Origin: Parelaphostrongylus tenuis
Lineage: Eukaryota; Nematoda; Chromadorea; Rhabditida; Metastrongylidae
Reading direction: 5' to 3'
Length of the DNA: 64,000 bases
Assembly (NCBI GenBank): GCA_019055375.1
Contig: JAHQIW010007066.1
Coordinates: 186,001-250,000 of the forward strand
Below the pieces are notes generated by a model that had not been told where the DNA came from, did not search any database, and was given only the letters and a program-made list of their open reading frames with translations. Position numbers and translations under genes: made by a program. Position 1 is the first letter of the stretch. Each line of letters begins with the position of its first letter. This document shows, piece after piece, positions 46,172-57,900 of the stretch.

Positions 46172-46640
46172 ATGAGCAGATGTAGACTGCTTTTAGCTTT
46201 TTCGAGGTTTTCGTATATCAGTGGCTTCTACGTTTCGGCGATCTCGCTCACTCACACGCTACCACCCACCCTATATAGTAGGGAAGAAGGACAAATAATG
46301 TTAAGATCCGACAACGAGAAATTTTGCCCGAGTCTTCTACAATTAATGACATACGGCTGTCAATGTTTTTATAGACACTGCTCTCTGAGCGACTGCTATT
46401 CGAAAAATGTTGTTTTGAAGCTCTGAAGATTGACAGCAGTGTGCCACCTACTGTAAGAGATCTAACAATGTTTCGCGTTGTTTGATCTTAATATTATATA
46501 TTTCTCCTTTTCTACTATGTAGACTGACTATGTGGCGTGTGGCTTTGACGAGACAAGAGAGATCGCCGAAACGTACGTAAGCCACCGATATACCAAAACT
46601 TCAAACAGGTTAAAATCAGTCTTTGAGAATATGTCAGATT
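46172..46640. repeat. Inverted pair of hammerhead-like repeats, second locus
   Basis: 46172-46262 (-) and 46525-46640 (+) align as inverted copies: gcgtgtg, gagatcgccgaaacgta, aagccac.gatatac.aaaac, ttaaaa.cagtc / ctaaaagcagtc. Arrangement (minus left, plus right) is the same as at 44.1-44.4 kb. Confidence 0.65.
46539..46585 (+). ncRNA. Decayed hammerhead HHR7
   Basis: Stem I GTGGCT/AGCCAC is perfect over six pairs. The core reads TTGACGA (first C is T). Stem II is largely unpaired. GAAA and ACGTACGT are intact, followed by A. Stem I conservation with core loss suggests a dead copy. The same C to T change is in the relic at 13790-13850. Confidence 0.5.
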
Positions 46641-48987
46641 TTCAGAAAGATGTTTTTTAGAAAAATAATTGAATAGAAGCAAATAAGAGCTTAATAACTG
46701 CAACGTTTCGAATAACCAGAAAAATCGACTGAGTAAAAAAGCCAGCATAACATACCTATAAAATTGTTTTTTCAGTGCTTTAACTAAAGCCTCTCAAATG
46801 TGCTAGATCGACAAACTAACACTCGTCTGAAGACGAATTTTTGCTTACCACTCAGCTCTTTCAAGTGTGTTTAGATTATCATAGCACTGTGAAAAAGCAG
46901 TAAAAACAAGAAATATTGAGAATTTTACAGAAAACTAGTGTTGTAAATCGCGCTATACTATACTTATTCTCAAAGAACCTTCGTGCATACTTTCATGCAC
47001 TCTTCAATTTACATATTTCTTATTCTGAGTACTATATTGGGTGAATATCATGTTAATGCAGTACATACAATACAGTCACTTCCTCACAATGCAGTTAACA
47101 TAATCATTAAATTATTAATTAAACATAAGAATCAACAATTGGATAACATGGTTTGAAATCTTGTCAACATTCTCAGACTAGTTTGCTGTAAATTACTCCA
47201 TGACTCCGTGATATTAGGAGAAATTTGTTGTCCAGATGAACTCGCAACTCGTTTGTAGCGCACTTCATTTTCCAAGAGAGCTATAAATTACTTTTGAGAA
47301 GAATACAAATCATAATTCATGACGCTACTAAACACAGTGAAAAAGCTTTGCTTTGATCATCAAACTTTCGTGATCGTTTGTAAAGCTTACTTTTGAATGT
47401 ATATGCGGAAGCTCCAATAGTGGATGAGAAACTGCACTGCAAAAGTATGTGCACAAGATTTTAGACAATTTACCACCTTGTCATAGCTAAAATGTATCAC
47501 CAATGCCGAAATCTACAGATCAGATAAGACCAAGTTATCTTTTCACTTTCACTACAAGTGAGAATTTCCATAGCAAGCACGCTCTTTATTATAATTAGTT
47601 TACAATGAAGAACTGAATGCACCCGAAGCACAAATTTCTTAATCCTTCAACTACTCAGCCATTACCTGCAGAGTTGTTCGTCGTCGAGAGAGTCGAGAAC
47701 GCAGCAGAAAATTTCTATTCAACCCTAACACACTCGAAGTATTTCAATAGGTCCTGCTCGCTCTAAGAATTTGCTGAGAACACCTTTCCGTCTAGGCTTT
47801 TTCGTGAAGACATCACATCAATGGTTTGGTGGTCTTTCAGTGACGCAATTAACATCCGAGGGATCCAGTCGGTAATGGCTCTCGTGCAACAGTAGCCATT
47901 AGAACGCACTAATGTGTAGGGTCCACCTGATTCTCGTTTCCTTAATCTATTAGGCGGCGTTCTTGAGTTCTGAACGTTGTCGTAGAACTAAATTTTGAAT
48001 TCCTTCTAATAATTTGTGAAATTGGAATTACTCATAGCATCAATATTTCGACAGCACGTTCAATGACGCTGAGTGAACATTAATTTTGCTTGCAGGAAGC
48101 AGGTTTCTATTACATAAGTTTGTGGAAGGATTTTATCGAAAATTTTCACTCTTTTGATTCTACACGCTAAGCATTGAAAACATGTGCAATTGCGTTCATA
48201 AGTTATCACCTCTGACTAATTCCTCCAAAATATTATAGCCTAGTGCCAACGACTGCATAGAAAAGTTGATGTCTTCTGAAATCGCATTCAAATCAAATCA
48301 ATTTTGGCAATTATTATACCGCTCGACCAACGAACGTTACCCTTCGCTTAGCCTTCATCACAATTCCACCTGGTGCAATCGTTGTACTACAAATTTCGAA
48401 ACATTAGAGCACAAACGTTTAATTTTTTTCGTAGGCAAAGAGAGCATCTTCAAATGAATTTAAAATTGAGCATAAAAATTTTAGTCTGCTGAATAAAGTT
48501 TACCGCTTTTGAACAGTTATCATGAAATTCAATAGACCAGTGCCGAAATCGCGGGTTGAAGCTTCTCAGTGAGTTTCGATCCCATGAGAGACACAGAGAG
48601 TACCACAATCTTTCATTCGTACCCTTCAGTTTGTTGCTTTGTGGAACAAGCTCGCTCCAGATAGCAAGCACATTATGCAATGCAGCCACAAAGTTTAACT
48701 CCTTGCTAAAATAATGCTTGATGCATACTGATTCAAATCAACTCCCAGGCTTATCAACGTCATATAAGAGAACAATATAACCAATAAAGGGCACAACATA
48801 AATCAAGATTAACTGCGCAAAATATTTTAGTATTTTAAGTTGCGGACGGTAGAATATTTCCTAAAATCGATGTATTAAACGAATGAGATTGAGAATGTCA
48901 TTCGCCGTCCGTTCTACTCTTGTAGTCAGCAGCTCTAACTACATTTCTGTTAGTAATTTCCATTAGTAAGAGATCAACACTTTTTAG
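46641..48987. other. Spacer upstream of srx copy C, with R4 copy
   Basis: 47835-48095 is the second copy of repeat R4. Nothing else is recognised. A repeated phrase (ttgcttaccactc.gctctt) at 46840 also occurs near 45000 and 45295. The promoter of copy C should be near the right end, but no specific site is evident. Confidence 0.45.
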
Positions 48988-51900
48988 ATGTCAATCCTCT
49001 CGCCTAGCACACTGTATGCTCACGCAGACAACATCGCGGTTTCGGTGATAATTGCCGTGGTTAGTCCTAAGATCTTGCTTTTTAACTTGAAAGAGTACTA
49101 GACTTCCTGAGAACACAATGTTCCAAATCCTCTTGTAACAAGCACAATATTTCCTTGCATCCTGCTAGTGTCTATATTGCTCAGTAGCAATGAAAAAGGA
49201 AAAAACTTAGTATAAATTCATTGCAAGGGAATAACCACGTTGCTCCATCACTGTCTTAGTCAAAACTAAGTTTTACATTTTGTTCTTTGTAAAGAATAAA
49301 AAGATATGTGTGACTTTCAGGTAGGAGTTTTTGGTTTGATTTCAAACTGCGCTGTCATACTAGCAGTGCGAAACAATCCAGCATTACGAAATTCGTTTGG
49401 ACTGCTGTGTTTTTCTCACAGCATCGCCAATATGGGTATTCTACTTATCTTCACCTTCTGGACTGCACCTGTGACAATATTGTGAGGTTATAGCAAAATG
49501 CGGTACTTATATGTTAAGCGGCGACAAATGAAAAACCGATCTCACTCGCTGGACAGGAGCTTTTCGCAGGAGTGATAGCAATCATTCAAAAGCCTAAATC
49601 TCTGGATAGAGCACCACGTTAGTAATTTTTTGAAGCAACTTTTCATAACTCTGTAAATCCCAACATAAAATTATGTTCCACACGGCCACGTACTTTTTTT
49701 TCTCTCTTGTATTTCGCTGGACAAAACTTCCCTTGTAAAGTGCAAGTACTCTCTTGATAATACAAGTTTCAAAAAACTCAAAACTATGTTTGCTTTTTGA
49801 AAGGCTTTTTTGACAGTGCTGTAAAAGAAAGGAAAGATTTGTGCCTTACACCTCGCTCGATAATGCCTTTTCTTAAGACTATCAGCAATTATATGATAGC
49901 GTAAGTTTCAGTGATTCCAAAGCTATGCTTACTTTTGAAAATATTATTGGCAAGATAAACAAGATCGAGTTTCATATAATCGGGGAGCCTATTTATCGGC
50001 TAGTCCAAGGGGTCGGGGAATGGGGGAAGGGGAGGAGGAAGGAGAGCACAGGCCAACTGATTGATGCCCTGGCTGTTAAAAAGGTTGCAACTTGTTATTC
50101 AATTAAGAAATTATTCTCCACTTTGAAAGAGATTCCAGGTAACTATAAAGTCAGATACTACAAAAGTTTCCTGCACGTTGATATGCTTTTCGCTATTCCA
50201 GCGAATTATACGCGTGATAGAAATTGAGTAAGATGGCAGGTGTGGAGCATAATTTTATTCTGGATGCTACAGCGGTACAAACGGACGCTTCAAGAAACCG
50301 ACCAGACGGGGTTGTGGCCAAAGATCTAAGGTTTCGAATTATTACTGACATTTTTATAATTCATGTCCAGCGATTGAAATCGTTTTTTCACTTATCGCCA
50401 CCTAACATATAAGTAACAAAAATCGCACACAATTTCTTGCAATTGATCGTCTTTTCTGTAGTTTTTGTAGGAATCTTGCAGTAATTGCACTTACTTTGCC
50501 TTCACTGCATTGTTAAGACAAAGGTGCTGGAAGCTCTAACGGTTGTCAAAGTTAACCAACCAGTAAAAAGCATTGTCGAATGTAAAGGGTTAATGCTGAA
50601 GAAATCTTTTGTTACGCCACGACAGTGATTTGCAAAGTAAGCAACTTTTCTGTGTGCCAAGTGGATCTCCTTTGTGATGCATGATGTTTCAAATGAGGAT
50701 TTTTTAGCGTTCAGCAGTAGTGCTTATTCAAAATGGCTTGCTTATTGATTCCTATTAGAGAGTCCATTACATTGATCCACGTATTGAGTAGACAGTTTTG
50801 CAACGAAAATGTTGAATCATTAAACTTAGCATTTAATTCTTACTTGAAGCTTTGAAGTATCATTTGCAATAATTCGGAATTCATGAAAAATGAAGTCGAC
50901 GCTTTGGCATTATTTATATGTTGCTTGCAAATATGTGACTTGACTTTTTATGAAAGAATTATTGCCAAATTAGTTTTCTGATGAGAGAAATAATCACGCA
51001 ATCAGAGCCTTTGCTTCAAACAATTAATGCTATTATTTTCTAATTCCAGACAATATTGAAAAATTCGTAAGGCATGTAAAATACTATATATTCTAGAAAA
51101 AACAGAAACGAGAATATTTATCTCACAGAAAATAGGTCTGCTTGAGCAAGTAGAAAGGTGAAGCTTATCCTTTGCAGGGAAAGCGAGATATCTGTGAAGC
51201 TGTTAGGGAAACTGTTCGGTTTATTAATTCTATTGATGTGGAATGTGAGCGTCTTTTGTCATCTCGCTATCGCTTTGAACAGAGTGATCGCCATAGCTTT
51301 GCCTATGCGAGCTTCCTCAATATTAACCGTGAGAAATACCGCCTTTGTCGTTTCAACCTGCTGGATGATTGGCTTCTTCCACATAATGCCACAATTTTGG
51401 AGTGGGTTTTGACGTTTTTATCGTTCATTGATGACATCCGTCTTTATTTGACCCACAGCAACAATAATCAGTGTTTTTTGAATCTCTTACCTAACATGAG
51501 ACTGAAATCAAAAATTTATTTGGGCATAGTTTTAGTGTTAGTGAGCACAAAGATCATTCTCCTATAGTGTTAATAAAACGGAGTTCTATTCAACAGCTTC
51601 TTTTTACATAGGGCGAAAGATCACACATTGTCACCATGTAATATGAACTGGTCTTTGATGGTAATAAATCCTTTAGCTTCGCTCACTCATTAGCATGCGG
51701 AACAGCCAGCTTATGATTCGGTTGATAAATGACCGACTGCTTGAGAGACATTAGTTCTAAAATTCAATTATATTGGGTTGGCAAGGAAATTCCTGAATTT
51801 TTCGTTCCTGTTGATAGTTGTTCATGCACTTAAGTTATTATTCTTACTATCGCTTAGAGCAGCTGTTTGCAGTTATTTTGATATACAACACTTATTCACT

Positions 51901-54900
51901 CATTTGATATGGAATTTTCCCAGGAGCAAAAACGATTGCGGATGCCATACGGATGTCGCTTGGCTTCAAGTGCTGCTTTGGTACACAATGATACTCTTGT
52001 AGTATCAACAATCACCTTTGTTCCCAGGAAACTTATTTACATTTAGCAACAACACAACTTAAAACAATTATAAAGTGTTTTATACCAAAATAACCGGAAA
52101 CAGCCTCTTTAACGACAGTAAAAACAAAATTTGAATGCATGATGATAGTCAACAAAAGCGAAGAAATCAAAAAATTTTCTTGCCAACATAAAATCGGATA
52201 GCAGCAGCAGATCAACATTCCTCCTTCAATGAAGTGCAGTCAAAAACAAGGCCCTTCATGTAAGCGGAGCTCGCCCGCACAGGTTAGACCCGACACGTCG
52301 AAGAAAACACCCATTGCGACGGCGACCAGCTGTTGGCCACAGTCATGGTTCAATCTGAGTCTGAAAAGAGATAAAGATCATGCCTGAAGGCTAATAAAAA
52401 ATGTGTTTTCTACCAACTGATATTCTTTTATATAGTAGAAGAATTTTGCTCCTGTCGTTCAAATTCGCAGTGGGCAGACGAAAACAGACTCATAGTCGCT
52501 ACTATACCATGAAGATATGTGAAAGCTATTGAGCGCATCTACTTTTCAGGAAAGTAAATACTAAATAAAACACCTGAAGCTGATCATACCGTAGAAGAAG
52601 ACATTATTGAGCTAGTTCCTCAAGCAGCGTAAATTTGCAACTGTTTATTTAGCCTGAATTTGTGAGATCAATTAAGTAAAATTTTGGCTCGTTTCACCCT
52701 TCCAGATGAGTCTGGTACCATTTCTCCAACATTAGGGTAAGGAAGCAATTGGTTAGCATTTAGTGCAAACCAATATCCATGTGCGCTTCGCATAGTGCGT
52801 TTCACTACTGCATTCAACGCACAATCCCTTGCATAACCCAAAAAGAAGTTTTGCTTCCACATCGAGTGGCTGAATGTCCTCATAACAAAGGGGTTGAGTG
52901 CAAAAACCAGCTTCATGCAAACTATATTTCATCATGATTAGTTTTTTCAAGTGTTGAAATGTGCTGTGACGTCAAATTCAGAGGTTGCAGAGTATGCGTG
53001 CGCAAAATTGTGACTGTCTTTCTACATTATGTAATGTTCGCCTTCTAGGTGGAAGCTGTTTCGTCGTTTTCGATACGGTGACGTGGACATGGATATTTTC
53101 CGATACAACATGCGGTTATTTCTTGAGAACTTTCATAGAGTTCTATGAGAAAGTGGGCGTTATGCTCCTGATTGTTTTACTCGACTGCACCACACTATTC
53201 TGTCTGAGAGTTAAGCACACGGTCAGAAATTATTAATAACAATGATCAAACTCTGTATGGAAAATCACAGGGATGCTTAGATATGAACAAAAATTGTGAT
53301 TTATCCTTGACGGGTTCTTTTCGGTTATCCAGAAACAAATAAAGGTCGGGCCTCATTCGCTGAACAAGAAGTTTTTCATAAGAGTGCCAGTAATCTTCGA
53401 AAGCATGGTTTTTCGGCTGCAGGGCTACGTGCTCTTTTTTGGAAAGGCCCTTATGTGATACTGTAAGACTTAAAATTAAATTGTGTTTTACAACCTCCGA
53501 TTGCTTTTAGTAATACTTTGCCGGAAATACGAAAAGCATATGAACGTGTAGAGAAAGTCTTGTAGTATCAAGGTCTCAGGTTATATCTAAAGTCTCTTTC
53601 AAAGCGAAGAAAAAATTCCTATTCAAATGACGAAAGTCGCACTGCGCATGTGACGCTCCAATGCATTTTAATCGATTGAAGGCGGGCTCTGCATAGAATT
53701 TGCCGCCACCACACATCCAACCGTAGATTAGCCTGTAGAGAAGCGCGCCAAATATGTGAAACTGGATCGTATCTCCCCTGCTACACAGTGAAGAGGTCTT
53801 TCTAGGAATTGAGCACAATCCTCGATTGTTCAAAGCTTGCGCTATCGAATGGTTACTAATTGTCTCAACGAAGAGCTTTATTCAATCAGAGAAGTGCTCG
53901 TGTGAAACACAATGTCTCCTTTTGCTGAAGCGTTACAAATTTTTTTTAAAAAATGAACATATAGTGCTGTTGTCAGAGATTCATGTTTTCGAATTTTTCA
54001 AAAGTCTAGTAGAAAGTTTTTGAGCAGCGAATGCTGCCATTTTTACATTTGTTTCCGCATAACAGAAAGAGTCGTGTGACGGATTCGAACAGCGACTACC
54101 CTTTCAAGAAACGAGCGCGCTCTCATTGCCCTAAAGAGGAACGGGCTCTGCTTTTTTCTCAGTCGTGTATACAATTCGAAAAGGAGAAGAGAAATGCCTC
54201 CGTCTACGGAAACGGCTGTCAGATTGAGTCCATCAACACATAAATAAAGTCCCGAGTTCTGCTCACATCTCATTTCATCATTCCTCTCGTTATTTCTCTA
54301 GTTGCACTCCCTCGCTAAATATATACTTTATACACTAAATAAAGGTGAGCATTGAAATTGGAATGTTTATTGCATTAGAGTCACATCATTATCGAATTCA
54401 ACTAACGCAGTGTAGTTCTTGATTGACTCAGGAAACTTAGAGCAAATCTTCAATTCATCTCCAGCACGTGTTAGAGCGGCCTTTGTGCTTTCCTTGATGC
54501 AGAAATTCGTCGAGCTCCGAATTACTTTTCGAGTTTGCTCATGTAAAATTTTGATCGAGCCTGTAACCTTGGATCTGTACGTGTGACATCCGGAAAAATC
54601 TAGTCGTTAACGGCCTTGCTTCTTGACTTAAGCTAGAACGCGTCGCGTATTCGACACAGCCTAGCTTTGACTAGTCATTGCGTGGAATCTGCGTCTTTGA
54701 TTTTGATCGTTGAAGTAGGAAAACTCTAAATTTTGCTTTCCTGCTGTCGAGGAATAATTTGAGTGTGATCTCCACACTGCAGTTTGGAAACGCCAAGTAT
54801 TTTGTCATTTTCCTTAAGTAGCTATTGGATGCTTAACGTATATGTCAAGTACGATATGCCGAGTCGACAATGTGGGCACGCGATCGCATGTTCTTTGTTG

Positions 54901-57900
54901 TTTCGCTTTATCCATAATACCGTGAGTCTTTCCAATCGATCCATTTCTTCTGCTTCAGCTATGTAGTTGAGTGGCTAACCACGGCTACTTTCCGCTTTGG
55001 ATAAACGTAGCTGGATTAATCGGAAAATTTCAATATGTTGAAGGTAAATATGGGATACGAAACCAATCCATTTCTCGTAAACACCCCATTATTTTTAAAT
55101 CATGCCTATCTCTTGCTATTATAAGAGCGATCTCATTTGCAAGCGAAAGTTTATGTATTTGTTCATCATGGATTTCGGCTTCGATATTGTCCCTATCACG
55201 TTGCACGGCGTTTGAGGAGTGGCTGTCAACAGTTCCTGAAACAACCTAAAATAAAAAAAATGCAGTTCTTTTCCATATCAGTAGTAATAACACCCTGGAA
55301 TGGTAATATTCTAAGTGGAATACTTTATATAGATCTTGGAAACTCTTCATGCACTGAGTAGAGACGTCCTGAATGTTAAAGCTCCCATAAGTGCTCCTGT
55401 CAAAAGATTCTACCTAGGAAAGTATAAAGTGGTTTCATGTACTCTTTCGATATTGTAGTAAATCTAGTTTCAGATAGCTGTGATTTATAGCACTTAGCAC
55501 CATTAAAGCTTTGTTTGCTTACATTTCTGTCCTTCGTTCAGTGATCTGTCAATGCTATCTAGGATTATTCTACTGAATAGCTTCTGAATGAGAGGTTTGA
55601 GATTCAATTTAGGCTTAATTTTGACTCATCAGCGACATCGCAAGGGCAATAACCTTCGATTTACCATGATGTACACAATTTGTTTGCAACACTTTTCATT
55701 GACACAATTTCATGCTTACAGTTGAGAAGGAACTTCCAGGGTTGTCAGTTGTTATGAGTGGTCAGAATCGTCGTGATAGCCTCAGAAATTCTTCCACAGA
55801 GCTCGATTCGCCTCAACTCGTAGAAGTTCTACATGTGGCATGAGTTTGCAAATTAAAGTTAAAATTCACAGTGGTCGTCAAAACAATCAAGAACACATTT
55901 TACAGCCCGAAGATATACGACTAATAATGCCAAATAAGATGTACAAATACGTAAAATTACGAAGATATTAGCATGCAGAGGTTGGAAAGAGCGTTCGTAT
56001 GATTGCGAGACCGGCACTTTTTTTCTAAGAATAATTTGAGAGCGATCACCTGTCTCCCTCACAACACCACTTTGCCTGCTTGTGAAGGAGTCACAATAAA
56101 TTCCACATGATATATTGCAAATGTACAGAAGAAAGATGCGGTCCGCTCTGCACAAAATTTCCAATTCTTATATAATAACTTACCTCTTCGTTGAAGCACA
56201 ATATCCGTTGGCAATTTCAATTTAATAAGGATTCATCCACATTGTTTCAACCTTCAGTCTTCAGTAAAAGTTGTTAGCTATTCGAATGATCTATGTTTAC
56301 GAGCACGTTCATGTTGACGATTAAGCTGTCGCCGCCAATTCATTATAATAACCGATGATCGGAGGAAGAATTTTTTTGGTGCCATGGACAAAGTGAAACA
56401 GGTGGAGTCGACTCTTTACACCAAAGTGAAGTAGATGGCGTTTACTCTTTACATTTAGGACAATGACGTTTCACCCTATAATTTTGTCTGCGAAATAATG
56501 TCGCACATAGAGACCCAGCTAGCGTGTTTTCCAATTGCAGATATATGTCATAAGTATATTGCAGGTTGATTTTTTTCTATGAGATTTTTGCAGACAGGTA
56601 TAGCTCTGGCACATTACCAGCCTTCTCGAATAGCCTAGCTCTGCACCACCGTATCGGTGAATGTTCTGATATCAGAGAAAGGGATTTCAGTTGCTTTACT
56701 GTGTTCACTTTCTAAAACATACGCACACCTTGTTGGGCGTCGAACATGTATGTATCTTCGCAGACGAGCAGAGGGAGCTTATATATCGAAGGCGACTCTT
56801 TTACGTCTACTAGTGTAGCTGTTACACCCTTCACTGCTGGGTTGCGTCTAGTTTGGCTCGTAGAAAGAAGAGATATGGCAAATAAACACAGCAAAGTGAC
56901 GGAATCTATCCATTGAAAATACTCGCATCTCAAAGAAGTAAATGATCATTTTGCTTCGTGTTTAATTTTTCCATACGTTACTTGAAGCAGCATCATGTGG
57001 TTTCGCGATCAACCGGCTAAACATTTCTCTACAAGGCAGATCCGTAGAACCATGTTGGAATTTTTTTGTTCAAGCAAATGCAACAATGGGATATAAAATG
57101 CAAAATTTTTGTGATAAGCATTTCTGAATCTTTGATTTGAGCTTGCGCAGTCTCATAAACCCGGTGGCAGCCACATAGATGACGTTCAACGAAAGAGACA
57201 GAAAATGGAAGTCCGCTTTTTCAAACAGGTAAGCGCTCATTTGATCATGGAATGAGTCAGATAATTCAATAGCTTTTTTCAGAATCTCATGAACGTACTT
57301 CTCCATGTTGCAGGCACTAAGTGAAAACGCGCTATTTCTTATTCAACACATTAGCTCTCATTGCATCTGTCCGCTTTTTTCAAAATCCTTGGGCTGTCTT
57401 CCTAACTGGCACATTTTTATGGGAGCTGAGTCACGCACTTGATGGGTAAGTGCTATATCACTATCCTCAACTTGCCCTAGATTAGATGTGTGGGTGTTAC
57501 TTACAAAGGGGAATGTGCAGAATATCCAAACGGAAACAAACGGAAGCAGCGAATGAGATTATCAGCTGGTGCATTACTATAATCTATTGCCGAGTTCTTC
57601 AACGTGTCATGACAGGTAGCATATTCTCCTTGCAATTTCCAGGACAACTATTCATTAATACAAGTTGTTCGATAATTTACATATTTTCCTTTGGAATGCA
57701 TGGTTGTTACCAAGCAATTCATCCAAACAGCTTAAGTTCCAACAATTTTAGCTTCGGAGCTTGGGGAAAAGGTCAGGTGACCTACAACCCAATCAACCAA
57801 ACACCTCCATCACTCCGCTAGAGTGGAAAATCAGGCCATGATTCAATCACATCAAGAGTGAGACATCTTTTCAGATATTCAGCGCTTCTTTGAGTCATCC

